A stretch of 64,000 nucleotides of DNA from Amaurobius ferox (GCA_951213105.1 OX578133.1:144639051-144703050); one strand, 5' to 3'. Shown: positions 11,479 through 23,782, numbered from the stretch's first letter. A program made the numbers and translations. The notes: generated by a model from the sequence alone, not told the origin.

Positions 11479-13227
11479 CACATATTATTTTTACATATAA
11501 TTTTACGTGGGGAGAACTGATTAGAATTAAAACTAATTTTAATTGCATTGGTGGAGCCGTGCTCCATTAAATAGACACCGCTCTCTATAACAATTTTCAC
11601 GTAATTTCAGAACTGAGAAAAGTATTATTTCACTAATTAAAACAACTGAGATAAATCAGATTTTATCATTTCTAATCCCGCATTTCCGTATCAGTGTTTT
11701 TGACCAATATCCCGACATTGACATCCCCACCTTAAATATAACGTGTTCTTATTTTCTAATCTACGTCATTCAATTTGCATTCATTTTAGATCAAAAGGTT
11801 TTACTTGGATGGAGATAGTTCACTTGCTCCTTTCTGTCCGTATTGTTGAAAAAATTAAGCTAAACACGGAAGGGGGGAGTATGCATCAATCTAATTGTCT
11901 CTTCGAAAAACTCATAGAGAGAAGTTTTGTGTTCTTCGATCAAATTTATTTATCGTGTGACAACGTAATTTTGAAATTTCCGAAATTAATTTTTCCAAAG
12001 TATTCAGGTATATTTCAATGAAAAATTTAGCCACCTATTGGAAATGATTTTGCTTTAAAATGTGTACTTTGATGACCCAAAAGAAATACAGCAAAGAAAA
12101 TTTGTCTAACTAGGTTTCCTTTTTACTAAAAATAAATAGTGAATAATGTGACAAAGTGAAAACAGTATCATACAAAAAATTTTAAGATAATAATCTGATT
12201 GTTTTTATACCACTAAATATAACATTCGTTTAATTTGAACAATCAGATTTTGAAATATAAATTTACGAAAAAAATCTAATTAAAATTTAAAAAAATAAAA
12301 ATTTACTTTTACAAATTTAAAAATTTATTAACTTACAATTAAATTTAACGAAATTTTATTTTTAAAGTTTCAAAAGCACAAAAGTTAAGAATCTGTAAAA
12401 ATAGTGTATGTCACAAATCCCCTTTTAGCGTTTAACTTTTTCGATTCTCATATAAATTAAAGAAAAAAATGGAAGAATTCCATTGTATTAAATTTAATCA
12501 TTTTTTATAAGCTGTTATTTTGAGTTACGCTTTTGCTAAACATGCTGACAGAAATTTTGAATCATATTCTATTCTAAACAAACAAGTCTGGTTTATGAAC
12601 TCTCAAGTATATTAATTTTATCAGCATTTTGATAGCGTAAGGGATTTAACCCTCATTGATGTCCTCAAGTGTGGCAATGTCTCTTGAGAGAAAAATATGT
12701 CATCTTCAGACTAGCATATCACGTGAATAGAGAATTAGATGTTTTCATGACATTTGCACAAAATGAAAAAATGTATAGAGTTAATAAAAAGATTATTTAT
12801 ATAAGATGGAAGTTATTTATAATGAACTGTTAAATAATAAATGTATAAACGTTTTAGGTATTTTCGTAAGAGGAACAAGGATTGCTAGTCCAACATTCTT
12901 GATTTTCTTCATACAAATAAACAGAAGATTATACATGCATATATTATTTATATATCATTATGTAGTTATTTTTAATTATTCATTTATAATTTAGTATTTT
13001 AAATCATCATACACAAATATGTTTGGAAATTGGAATAAATAATAAGACTATTATTATTACAGGAGAGATTGCAAAATAAGATTCAAATTACACTCCTCCA
13101 TGTTACAATAATTAAAATAATTAAAAATATATATATATTTCTTTACAGATTTCTTTTAGCTTTTATATTATATTGGAAAACATTTGTGAAAAACAGCTTT
13201 AAATTGAGAGTGTTTTGAAGTTTAAAA
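11479..13227. other. No gene seen
   Basis: Very AT-rich. The 92-codon frame at 11743-12021 and the 62-codon frame at 12806-12994 show no recognisable domain. Confidence 0.45.
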
Positions 13228-14494
13228 CAAGAAATATCAATCATACATAAGCCATTGATTATGAAACACTTTTCAACTGAAATTCAATTCACCGAATGTA
13301 TCGCATCTCCAAAATGCGATATATTCAGCGGTGATATTTTTTTAATTATCACAAGACTACAATAATTTATTTTACTTGAAAAGTTAAAACTTCATCGAAA
13401 AAAATGAACTTTATTCAAATAACGTTATCGAAATATAAATCGTATGGCTCTCTATGTAAAAGCAGTGAATATTTCATTCATACACTTTTATTCCAGACTC
13501 CAGAGTTAAATAATTGTGAAAAAAGTTCAGCAATTCTTATACAACTCATCTTATAATCACTAGATTACATTCTGCATCCATTAAAATTAGGCTTTGTTGT
13601 TTTTTATTTTTCACAGTACATCAATAATTTATTTTACTTGGAAACTTAAAACTGTGGAGGTAAAAGTGCTTTCAAACTCCATGCTTAAAACTTCATCGAA
13701 AAAGGCAATGCTGTAAACTCGTCTGCTTCTCTATGTAAAATCAATGAACATTTCATTCATATCACCTATATTCCAGACTCAAGAGCTAAATAATTTTGCA
13801 TTAAAAAATTCAACAATTCTTATACAATTCATCTTACAGTTTGATTTGTTTACATTATGCATACGTTAAAATTAGGCTTCGTTATAGAAATAATCAAAGT
13901 TTGATAATCATTCAGACTCAAAAATATTGCAATTACGTTCGTGCAGAATATAGATGCACAAAGAAAACGCAAAAATAAAGCAGTTTTAGGACGGATGCAA
14001 TACTGAATATAAATTTAAAAAAACAAAAATCACGATTTTTTACTCTGAAAAATAAAGATGGATGCCATATTTTATTTTGAAGTGGGTCACGTAATCTCTT
14101 CATATTATATGGGTGCAATTATTATTTTAATTTTTTTTTTAAAACTGACAAACATATTTTGCTGAAATTCTATTTATATATTTTATGGGTTAACTTGAAT
14201 ATGTTCTAATATTTTCAAAGCAATTTGGGAATTTTAACTTCGCTTAAAAAATGTTTGAAAAATTGGGTCCCACAGGGTTCAATGTATTTTATTTTTTCAA
14301 CCCGGGTTCCATCCAAAACTAATTGGGTGATAATATTCATTTCCATTTCCATATGTCCCGCAGACCGTCGCAACAACATACTAAAATTTCATTTCGATAA
14401 ATTAATTTTTACAGCAGTTATCGTGCGAACAGACAGACAGACAGACAGAATGGCCAAAGTCATAACCACTTTTTCAACTATGTTGTAAAGTATT
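13228..14494 (+). mobile_element. Element B copy 1 (Helentron-like, non-autonomous)
   Basis: It begins CAAGAAATATCAATCATACA with a subterminal hairpin region, and ends in a second hairpin whose arms are CACTTTTTCAAC and GTTGTAAAGTATT, preceded by a (GACA)n tract. The flanking bases at both junctions are A runs. The same ends bound six more copies here. No transposase or helicase is encoded. A (GACA)n/(GTCT)n tract and end hairpins recall DINE-1/HINE elements (non-autonomous Helentrons); that classification is inference. Confidence 0.65.
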
Positions 14495-14793
14495 AAAAAG
14501 GTTACAAAAAAAAAGAAAGAAATATACAAAGGCAGCATATGAATTTCTGCACAGACACGAACAAAATAACGCATAACATGAATTTTTTAAAATTATTTTA
14601 AATTATATTCAATTTGCAGTTTTAGTACATTTACTATTTCATTTGGCAACTCAAAATTTTGGCGCATCTCAAAACGTCGACCTTGAATTCCAAAAATCTG
14701 AAATATCTCGAAAGTAGATTGTCGTAGAGTAACGAGACAGTCGCTGTTTCATCCAATTTTACGTATAAAACAAGTAGTTGATTAATACTCTTT

Positions 14794-16100
14794 AACACTT
14801 TACAACAAAGTTGAAAAGTGTTTATGACTTTGTTCATTCTGTCTGTCTGTCTGTCTGTCCGTTAGCACGATAACTGCCGTAAAAATGACTTAATCAAAAT
14901 GAAATTTTAGTATGTTGTTCAGACGGTCTGTAGGACCTATGGGAATATAAATGAATAATATCACCAAATTAGTTTTGGATTGAACCCGGGATGAAGAAAT
15001 GAAATACATTGAGCCCTATGGGAACTAATTTTTCAAACCTTTTTTAAGCGGATTTAAAATTCACAAATTGCTTCGAAAATTTTAGGTAATATTCAAATTG
15101 TTCCATAAAATATATAAAAAAAAAATTCAGCGAAATATATTCAGTAGTTTTTTAAATAAAAATTAAAATAGTAATTACACCTCGTATATGAAACGATCAC
15201 GTGACCATGATATGAAACGATCACATGACCCACTTCAAAATGATATATGGCATCCATCTGGTTTCAAAATCGTGATTTTTTTAAGTTCTTTTTAATTCAT
15301 ATTGAGTGTTGTATCCGTCCTAAAACTACTTTATTTTTGCTTAAATTCTGTGCATCTACATACTGAAACAACGCAATGACAATATATTTGAGTTTAAATG
15401 CTCATCTGAATTTGATTATTTCTACAACTAAGCCTATTTTTCACCTATGTAAAATATAAACAGCAAAATATGTAGAATGAGTTGTATTAGAATTCCTGTA
15501 TTTTTTTTAACACAAAATAATTTAGTCCATGGAGTCTGCATGGCTGATATGAATGAAATATTAATTGATTTTATAAAGAGAAGGACCATCTTTTCGATGA
15601 AGTTTTAAGCATAGAGTTTAATTATTTGTAGCTCCATGGTCTTAAATAAAATGTTTAAATAAAATAAATTATTATAGTATTGTGATGAATGAAATGAATG
15701 GGAGAAAGTTATGAATGAAATCCTGTTTTTATAGAGAGATCCAGGCGTGTTATTTTTTCTATGACGTCATTTGAATTAATTTCAGTTGTTTTCGATGAAG
15801 TTTTCAAATATAATGAATTATCGTAGTATTATGATAATTCTAAAACTATTACCGAGGAATGTATAACATTTTAGAGATGTTTAAACCAGGCAATTTATAT
15901 ATCAATGCCGTCATTTGAATGAAGTTCATTTTATTCGATGAAGGTTTAAGTTTTCAAATATAATAAATTAATGCAGTATTGTGATAAGTTTCAAAATATT
16001 ACCGAGGAATGTATTGCATTTTAGACTTGTTTAAATAAAATTGCATTGAAGTTGGAAAGTGTTTCATAATCAATGCTTTAAGCATGATTGATCTTTCTTG
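14794..16100 (-). mobile_element. Element B copy 2, inverted relative to copy 1
   Basis: On the plus strand it reads AACACTTTACAACAAAGTTG, a (TGTC)n tract, CCGTTAGCACGATAACTGCC, and ends TCATGATTGATCTTTCTTG-like words (CATGATTGATCTTTCTTG). It is 1307 bp and full length. It lies tail-to-tail with copy 1 across a 299-bp spacer. Confidence 0.7.
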
Positions 16101-16685
16101 TTTTGAGTTTCTGAAAATAACCGCTAATGGTGCTTTATTTGGGGAGGGGGGGATTAGAGTGTATTCCCTAGTTTTCTGGGTATTTTTTAGCTTTTTCTGT
16201 CCGTACTAATTTGGTACTAATATACTAATGTTTTTGTACTAATTTGGCAAGGCTCTACAACTTTGTAATTGACTTTTTTTCTGTCTCTAAAAATGAGCGT
16301 GATAGCCGGCGCCCAATACGCATCAGAGGGGGGGGGGGTTTACCCTCCGAAAGTTGTCTCCTCGTGTAGCGCCATAGGGGTTTGCAGCCGCATTAAAAAA
16401 TATAAAACTCTCTTCTTTCTCGGGAAATTTTCCCTGATACGGACTTTCCTAGACGCTCTGCCTATATACATTCATGTCCAAAATTTAAGCTACAAGCGGA
16501 AAAATTAGCATATTCGACGAAAGAAATAACGTGTAGACACAAAACTTGCATGCATGACAGGCGCAAGCATGCGGAAACTAGCCCGCAGAAAGCATTTTGC
16601 ATACCAACATTTTTTAATAAGGAAACGTATTAGGTAAGAAAACGGCCTATTTTGTCTCTTCGTTTCTGAGAGGGGGTGGAGAGAT

Positions 16686-17030
16686 TCACTAAGGATTTCA
16701 GTTTCCTGTTCTTTTCTACTTCTTAAAAAAAATTATTAGAACACCTATTTTACAGAATCGTCTATATATAGAGAGCTTGGATGATGATTGATATACACTC
16801 AGCATTACGGGAGTTTAGGTCTCACTAAGGATTTCCACTCCTAGTTCTAGAATGATGTCAGTTCCGATTTTAAAAAATTGCATTTTCTTAAAACCATTGG
16901 CTATATATAGAGCTTAGATGATGACTGATATGGATTCGGAGAGAGATAAGGACTGTACTAAAATTTTCCACTTCTGTTTCTGGAGACGTCACTTCCTATT
17001 TTTCCGAAAATTCGTATATGACTGTACAAA
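16686..17030. repeat. Diverged tandem repeat, period ~130-136 bp, 2.5 units
   Basis: Units start near 16686, 16822 and 16951. Shared words are TCACTAAGGATTTC, CTATATATAGAGAGCTT/CTATATATAGAGCTT, and GATGATGATTGATAT/GATGATGACTGATAT. No coding potential. Confidence 0.55.
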
Positions 17031-17313
17031 GTAAGTCTGTAAAAGAAAAGAAAAATTCTTAATAGTTCCACTTACCACCATATAAAGGCTTCTTCATAAA
17101 TTTCTTTGTTATTATTATTTTTCTTAATTTGGCAACCGATCAGTCACGCCCATGAATTGGAATTATTGGACTGAGTGGTATGACTATATATACTACTTTA
17201 ACGCCATTTATATCCAGAGCATAATTTAAACTACCATTTTCTCTCTTACTTAGTACTGCTATACACACTTACTATTCACTTTATTTGTCTTACTGCTTTA
17301 CGTACCTGTTACT

Positions 17314-17793
17314 TGGGCCAACGGCCGTACCGTGCTGAAAACACCGGTTCTCGTTAGATCACCGAAGTCAGGCAGCATCGGGCGCGGTTAGTACTTGGGT
17401 GGGTGACCACCTTGGAACACCGCGTGCTGTTGGCACATTTCGGGCGCGGTAGCCCGGTGGTTTTCGCGCTGGATTTGCACGCTGCCACAACTGCCGCCGT
17501 GTTCATGCGGAGTACGATCACGTTAAACATGTGGGTCCGTAAGTCCTTCCGAGAGGTTGGTGGTAGGGGAAGGAGAGTACGGTCCCTGTGGATGCCTCCC
17601 CCACTGGGTGCCGGTCTAAATTGGGTGGCACTTCCCGGCCGTCCAAACAGTTACCTTACACCTTTCTGGTAGGTCGGAGGGTCTGGGTCTCAACAACAAC
17701 AACAACACTTCGTCTATAACCTTAACTATAAACTGTTTTGAATTGGATCAAAGCTAAGTCAGTCTCAATTACACTCCAATGGTCTCAACAACA
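17314..17793 (+). mobile_element. SINE-A copy 2: chimeric SINE with 5S rRNA head and SINE-A body
   Basis: One retroposed unit bounded by a 14-bp duplication ACGTACCTGTTACT (17300-17313 and 17794-17807). In order it has a nearly full 5S rRNA sequence (17317-17434), a tRNA-related remnant with a box A-like TAGCCCGGTGGTT but no box B (17445-17485), the SINE-A body (GCGGAGTACGATCACGTTAA, GCCTCCCCCACTGGG, CACTTCCCGGCCGTCCAAAC), a (CAA)n tract, about 85 bp of further sequence and a second short CAACAA end. The duplication encloses all parts, so the 5S sequence and the SINE moved together. The 5S internal promoter could replace the lost tRNA box B. Confidence 0.85.
17317..17434 (+). rRNA. 5S rRNA-derived sequence (SINE head, not an independent gene)
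   Basis: 118 bp, from GCCAACGGCCGTACCGTG to CGTGCTGTTGGC, so the terminal stem (GCCAAC/GTTGGC) pairs. The internal promoter parts are recognisable: box A GAAGTCAGGCAGCATC, an intermediate GGGCGCGG, and box C TGGGTGGGTGACCACC. It has several changes from the usual animal 5S rRNA (for example AGTCAGGCAG for AGTTAAGCAG). No T-run terminator follows; the SINE body does. It is therefore best read as a retroposed 5S-derived head. Confidence 0.85.
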
Positions 17794-17807
17794 ACGTACC
17801 TGTTACT

Positions 17808-19600
17808 CTGCAGACCTGTGTACCTGTGTTATTTTATACATAATGCATCTGCGCACAAAATATAGTGATACGTGCATTCATTTCTTTGTTATCAGGTCCA
17901 CATCATACACGTACAGATAGGCAGTTTCAAAGTGTTCAATATGTGTTCAGGAGATCTCAAAAATACATGTGTTTCAAAAGTGTATTTAAAGAAATGTGTT
18001 TTTTTTTTTTTTTTTTTTTTACTTTAAAGTGTATTAAAATGAAGTTTCTTAAGATTGATTCTCTTATGATTCCTAAAAGAACAAAATTCATGCCATACAC
18101 TTGATAAATTTTCCATGCGATAATTTTAAAACTCACAAGGATTAGGTTTCTCATTTTTTAAGCTCAATAAATTAAGCTAAATTATTCAATTTCAGCTAAA
18201 TCAATTAAAGTTTAATCAAATCAAGCTAAATAATCAATTCAAGCTAAAGTAATTTATTTTCAATAAATTATTTTATATATATCCAAAAATATCTATTATA
18301 GTTTCTCATAATTATGTGTGGTGAATTGCCCCCTGACTCATAACTATTTCCAGAAATGTAATAGCGAAAGAACTGATTCATACAGAAACTACCAATATCT
18401 GCATTTATAGTCACGCATTTGATTTAGACAATTATGTTAAACGGTCTGTTAAATTAGAACGTGTTTCTTTCCAATAATTCAAAACCCATACTTTCGTAAA
18501 TTAAGCGGCAGATACACGCTGAATATTTTTTTTAATTAATGTTCGTTATGTTGTAATTAATGTTCTTTAATTAATGTTCCATAATGTTCTTTAAAATATT
18601 CAAAATAAATTATTATTAATTGCGTGAAAGCATTGTTTGTGTGCAAGTAAATGGCAGCAACGGAAAATTAGTAAAACTGCTCTAATTGTTTGTTGGCTCA
18701 CAATATTGCATTGTTTAGCACATTTTCTTCTCTATTTTATCCTTCTTTGTCTGCTTTCTTTAGTGTGTTTCTAAGTAGTTTAATTATTACAATTTAATTT
18801 TATATTCTTTGGGTGTATTTTGCCTCCGTTTCACAAATGTAAATCTTTAATAATAAAAGAAGACGCCTATGTATATGTGCTGTTTGTAACAGAAAATCTA
18901 CACGACGTACGGCCATGAAATTTTGAGCCATTCCTTCAGAGTCAAAGTACAGGTATACCTTGGCTCTGAAGGAGAAACACCTCAACAAGATTTTTTTTTA
19001 ATTCAAATTAATTTTTCGGTTATTAAATGCTATAGCACCATTCCGAGCGATTTTCGTATAAATCAATTCGTTGATGATTGAAAATACTGTCATAGAGTTT
19101 TATTTTAACACCATCAGAAAGATCAAAGAACTTTCTTTCAAAAATTCTTTGAACAGAATTCGTACTTTCAATTGACGAATTTTCGCGAATAAATGATATA
19201 TAATTTTCATATTTGAATGCAAATAATCCCTGCATTAAATCCCGGGCAATGGCTGGTAAATTTTCTAGTCAATAATATGTTTAATAACGTATCTGCGTTT
19301 TCTTATTTTTAAAGACACATATGCTTTTATGCGCACATACCAGTTAGTTATTACACATTTTTGCATGCATTGTATATAATTTCATATGTGAAAACATGTG
19401 CAGGTATATTATATTGGTATAAAGTTATATTTTAAACCAAACACACAACCCTTTTCTTTCATATATTTTTTGTATTTTTGTACTTATTTACATGATTAGT
19501 GTTTAAACAAGTCCATAGCGTTATCCAGAGATCTTATGGTTTAGAAATTGTGATTCCAATATCCTTTTACAATTAATTCCTCCTTTCAATTCTTTGTTTT
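17808..19600. other. No gene seen; contains a poly-T run and family E
   Basis: A poly-T run lies at about 18000-18020. The rest is AT-rich with short frames only; family E (18830-19260) is listed separately. Confidence 0.45.
18830..19260. repeat. Family E interspersed repeat, copy 1
   Basis: Matches 49840-50140 in order: AATCTA, GTACGGCCATGAAATTTTGA/GTATGGCCATAAAATTTGAT, TTTTCGGTTATTA, GAGCGATTTTCGTATAAATC, TTAACACCATCAGAAAGATC. The 70-codon minus-strand frame at 19023-19235 lies in the repeat and is not evidence for a gene. Confidence 0.5.
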
Positions 19601-19619
19601 TTCAGACACATTTTAACTG

Positions 19620-19884
<265 letters not shown>

Positions 19885-19888
19885 AATA

Positions 19889-20063
19889 AAAATTGAAAGA
19901 TTTTAATCGAAAATTATGCATAAACTACCGTATGTACAAAAAAACCCATCTCTAGCATATCTGTTACAAATGAGTAACTATAGACCAAGACTAAGGATAA
20001 AGATAGAAGGTAACATATCACTACAATGGAAAGGGGGATGAGAAGAATATTAGGATACAAAAT
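19889..20063 (-). mobile_element. TA-associated RT element, 3'-terminal fragment
   Basis: About 175 bp nearly identical (roughly three differences by eye) to 23929-24101, the 3' end of RT element M2. Both copies abut a (TA)n tract with the same terminal word AAATTGAAAGATTTTAATCG. Similarity stops at AGGATACAAAAT. It is a 5'-truncated insertion next to a TA microsatellite. Confidence 0.75.
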
Positions 20064-21172
20064 AACGTCTAAGCTACAAAAAATTTATTTTCATTTTGAA
20101 GTTCTGTGTCATTTCATATAAATTTTACATTTTGATAACTTCGAGTAGTGAAAATATTTTGTATATCATATATTTTTGTTAAAAATTGTACATATACTTT
20201 TATAGAAATGTTGAAAATAATTAGATTAAGAGCAATTGTGTGCCAAATAATTTCAAAGCTGTAATTTATGTTGATGACGAGAACATAAGTCTAACTGTTA
20301 TGAAATTTCTTTTACAAATAGTAATCACTTTTAAATTTTGAGAACTTTCTTTTGTTGCTAAAACAAGTTCAAAATAATAAAAGTAAAAATAATAACAAAA
20401 TTATTATTACATCATACATATTATATATAAAAATACAGTAAAATATTCCAATTAAACTATTACCTTCTTACTTTAAAGTTTTTTTTGTATAGAACAAAAA
20501 AAAAGCTGTTATGTGATATATTATATAAAAATATTGAAGAGTGTTGCAATGGTGCAAGCATTAGAAATATATCTTCGACATATCTTTATTGAGAGCTGTG
20601 TGATACACATATGTAAGATAATCAAAACTCTAACTTAATTTTTTCACACTAAAATCACTTTGTTTATATTTTAATTGTACTAGTGAATTTAATTCGATTT
20701 CATTAGATTTTATTTAGTGCTAGTGAACGCTTTTCTTACTCTGCATATTACTCACCTTAAAATATAAATATATTAAAATATAAATATATAAAGGAATTGC
20801 AGCTACAAAATAACAAACAACAATAGTTTTATGATTAACGATCCTTAATATAAAAGATTGGGAATACTTTTAATAACCTAGATTCAAAATTCTTATAGAA
20901 TTTTACAAATTTCTTTATTTATAAAACACAAGATTTTTTTTAGAAAAAAATTTCTGCATGTAGGTAATCAAAATAAAGCAAATCTATGTATTTTTGCAAG
21001 TTTTATATTAATTTTTACTTAAAAGTTTAATATAATTATAAAATATAGTACAACTAATGTTTTTTAATATTGTTATATAGCAAAAGAAACATATAACTGT
21101 ACTGTGCATGTATTTGTTAATATGCATTATTATAAAATATTACTATTTAAATAAATGTATTATTTTCGGAAT
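20064..21172. other. No gene seen
   Basis: Extremely AT-rich without notable frames. It may contain older units of the tandem array that becomes clear from 21173. Confidence 0.45.
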
Positions 21173-22290
21173 CTTCAGTCATATGAAGAGATGGAAGTAA
21201 TAATTATGTATGGAATAAATAATTTAGTGTTTTATCTCTTAATGTATGAAAAGTAAGATTCTCGGAGTAATCGTAAAAGGTTGTTAATTTCCAAAATTGG
21301 TTCATAAATATCTAAACTACTAACTCTCATTTACAAATTTTCATAAAGCAAATTCTTATCAAAGTATGTTGCTACAAAATAAAATGTAAAAATAAAAGTA
21401 AATCATGCAATTTGAGTCTTATTATATATGCATTTATACATATGTCTCAAAAGTATCAAATTTTAATTATTTTTCATCGTTTATTCAGTCATATAACGTG
21501 ATGGGTTAAGAATGAAACTCAAAGTACGAAAACATACAGAAAAATATTTATAATCCTAAAAAATGAGAAATTAACAGTTCTATAAAAAATTATGGTATAC
21601 TGATATCGAAACTATTGATCTAATTTTCAAACTGTTATTGAAACAAACTTTTATCAATTGCAAGAGTAAGCAGTAAAGAATGTAATTCGACAGTATTAAT
21701 GAGAATGTATTTATAGATGTCCTTATATTGCGATATATTATTTGAGTAAACTATATTTTACAGTTTCTTCAGTCACAACAAGATGAAAGCAATATTTCTT
21801 TACGGAGGAGATTTTCTCGAATTTGTTAAGAATGAAACTCAAACTAAGAAAAAACACATAAAAATATTTACAATATTAAAACGTGGGGAATCAATAATTT
21901 TATCTAAAATTATAATATACTAATATCTAAATTATTGAGCTGATTTTTAAATTGTTCTTGAAACAAACTTTTGTAAAATTCAAAAGTAGAATTTAAGGGA
22001 AAATCGTAAGTAATATAATTTGAAAAATATTAATGAGAATGTATGTTTCTAAATTACGGTAATTTAATTGGGTGAAATATATATTTTCAAGTTCGTTCAG
22101 TCATTGAATAAGATATAAGTAATGTATTATTCCAAAGTATCGTGTTTGAATTCGAAGGATATAAATCGCAAAATAAGAACGATGAATATATAGCTTTAAA
22201 TTCTAAATATCGGTTTACTAATGCTTAGTAATAACTACTAATCTCATTCCCAAACTTTTCTTGAAACAAACTCGTATTCAACTCTCCCGC
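21173..22290. repeat. Diverged tandem array, period ~300-320 bp, about four units
   Basis: Each unit starts with a TTCAGTCA word (21174, 21486, 21772, 22097) and contains AGAATGAAACTCAAA, ACATAAAAATATTTA, ATATACTAATATCTAAA and TTGAAACAAACTTTT-like words in order. Units differ at many positions, so the array is old. Confidence 0.6.
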
Positions 22291-22373
22291 TCAGTGTTCC
22301 ACTTCTACTCTCTCGAGTTTCAAAGGGAAAAAAAACATTCACAACTTAACAGAACAGTGTAAAGTTCACTTAC

Positions 22374-22553
22374 TTGCAAAGCTCTATAGGGTAATGGGAC
22401 TCTACCACGACTGACGGCTAGCTTTTCCAGTCGGACTTGAAGAAATAATTGAGAAACTTGATTTGTTCGACTACTTGAACCTACAAGCCCTAAGCCTAAA
22501 AGACGGACTGTCTGCCCGGCAGTGTTCCCAGAGAACACTGTGGCTGTGAGTCG
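22374..22553 (-). CDS. Candidate internal coding exon, function unknown
   Basis: On the minus strand a polypyrimidine tract and AG acceptor (GTTTTCTTCCAG) precede a 180-nt segment that ends at a consensus donor (CAA/GTAAGTG). The segment is exactly 60 codons, phase 0 to phase 0, and open throughout in that frame. The peptide begins RLTATVFSGN and ends RVPLPYRALQ; I recognise no family, and it has no obvious membrane segment or signal. Base composition is clearly richer in G+C than the neighbourhood, which is AT-rich satellite on one side and AT-rich repeats on the other. No second exon is identified with confidence. It could be a real host exon, part of an unrecognised element, or chance. Confidence 0.3.
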
Positions 22554-22860
22554 CTGGAAGAAAACTAGGAACTAATGGGAGGAGACTGACTGCATCGCTC
22601 CCTAGCAAATCAATAGCGAGTCATAGAAGGACTAGACCACTTTGTAGGCGTAGGGGAGACCTAACACGCTGCACTTTTTCCATGGGCCCCCCTGGATGGC
22701 ATGTGCTCCATGAACTCTTGACCGCTAAGGGAGCGATACCCCGAAAAAAAAATCTAGGACTTTCGTAGGGCTTGGAATTTAGGGATCTCCGCAGACGTTG
22801 CCACCGAATTTCTGATTCAGTAATTCTCAACCGCATTCTGGTGAATTTGACCCGTATCAT
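22554..22860 (-). other. G+C-elevated patch upstream of the candidate exon
   Basis: An 79-codon frame (22621-22860, minus) contains PRFFFRGIAPLAVKSSW and is G+C-richer than its surroundings. There is no recognisable domain and no clear splice pair linking it to the 180-nt segment. It may be intron, a non-coding exon or an old element. Confidence 0.25.
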
Positions 22861-23431
22861 GTGCTATATAGTATCCTTAACATATAATATTCAGTTATTT
22901 TTTTTATATTACATTACATCCTGATCGCTTTCAGATGCTTAACATCCATCATCATAGGATTTATAACAAGTCGTCAGCAGTAATTAGGAACATTTTCAGC
23001 TCTTAAAATTGCAAGTCAAATATATCTGTAATTATACTGATCGAATTTTAAATATATATATATATTTTCTGTATTTGTATATTTACAGATGTGTTTTAAA
23101 GCTAACTGTACAATTTCATGAGCATTTTAAAATTGCTGATGATCGTAATGAATCCTGAAAAACTGGGGGTTAAGAGCTGAAAAACGCATAATAGTTTAAT
23201 TTTATTACATCTGTAACATATATGCTGTATAATTTGGCATTTGGTGGATTTTAATATTCAATTTAGGGTTCCTAATTTTTCTATCAATCATATTTTGTTC
23301 TTGATATTGTTTGCTTTTCCAATTTGAGGTTTACTTTTCAATTTTGAGTTTGCTTTTCAATTCAATTTTAAACGTACGAGTTCTGTTATATTTAAAACAC
23401 GACGCAATTAAGTTTTAAGGAAGTTAAAATT

Positions 23432-23505
23432 GTGCAAGATCAGGAATCAAACCTGAGACCAATGGAACGCATGTCCAATGCTCTATCATCTGAGCTATCC
23501 CTGGA
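23432..23505 (-). tRNA. tRNA-like sequence (pseudogene or SINE head)
   Basis: Minus strand: box A GATAGCTCAGATGATAGAGC, an imperfect anticodon arm TGGA-loop-TCCA, and a good T arm (TCAGG/TTTGATT/CCTGA). The acceptor strands CCAGGGA and TCTTGCA do not pair and the anticodon loop lacks the usual U33. Not a functional tRNA gene. Confidence 0.5.
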
Positions 23506-23710
23506 CTACTCTAACCAACACACTTTACCACTTACGATGAATAAGCAACATTAGTTTTCCTGAACGCGCACAAAATGCATCGGCTGAACATGTAACTATT
23601 TAATATAATAATAAATCAATTATAATTTTTTGCGAGGTGTTGATAAATCAAGTTCTTGAACTAATGTTATTTATTCATCTTGAGAGTGAATGTGTGTCGG
23701 CCAGAGTAGT

Positions 23711-23782
23711 ACCGTGATAGTTCAGATGAAATGATATTGGACTTGTACTCCAATCGTTCCAGGTTCGAATCCTGGTCCCGCA
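23711..23782 (+). tRNA. tRNA-like sequence, position-inferred anticodon TGT; degenerate
   Basis: The anticodon arm (TTGGA/CTTGTAC/TCCAA) and T arm (CCAGG/TTCGAAT/CCTGG) fold perfectly, and a T5 run follows as a possible Pol III stop. The D stem (GTTC/GATA) and acceptor (ACCGTGA/TCCCGCA) are mismatched. It shares its box A and T-arm words with the sequence at 23432-23505, so both derive from the same source tRNA, perhaps through a SINE. Confidence 0.5.

Noticed and set aside
17317..17434. Independent 5S rRNA gene
   Set aside because: No terminator follows, the sequence has several changes, and the 14-bp duplication encloses it together with the SINE body.
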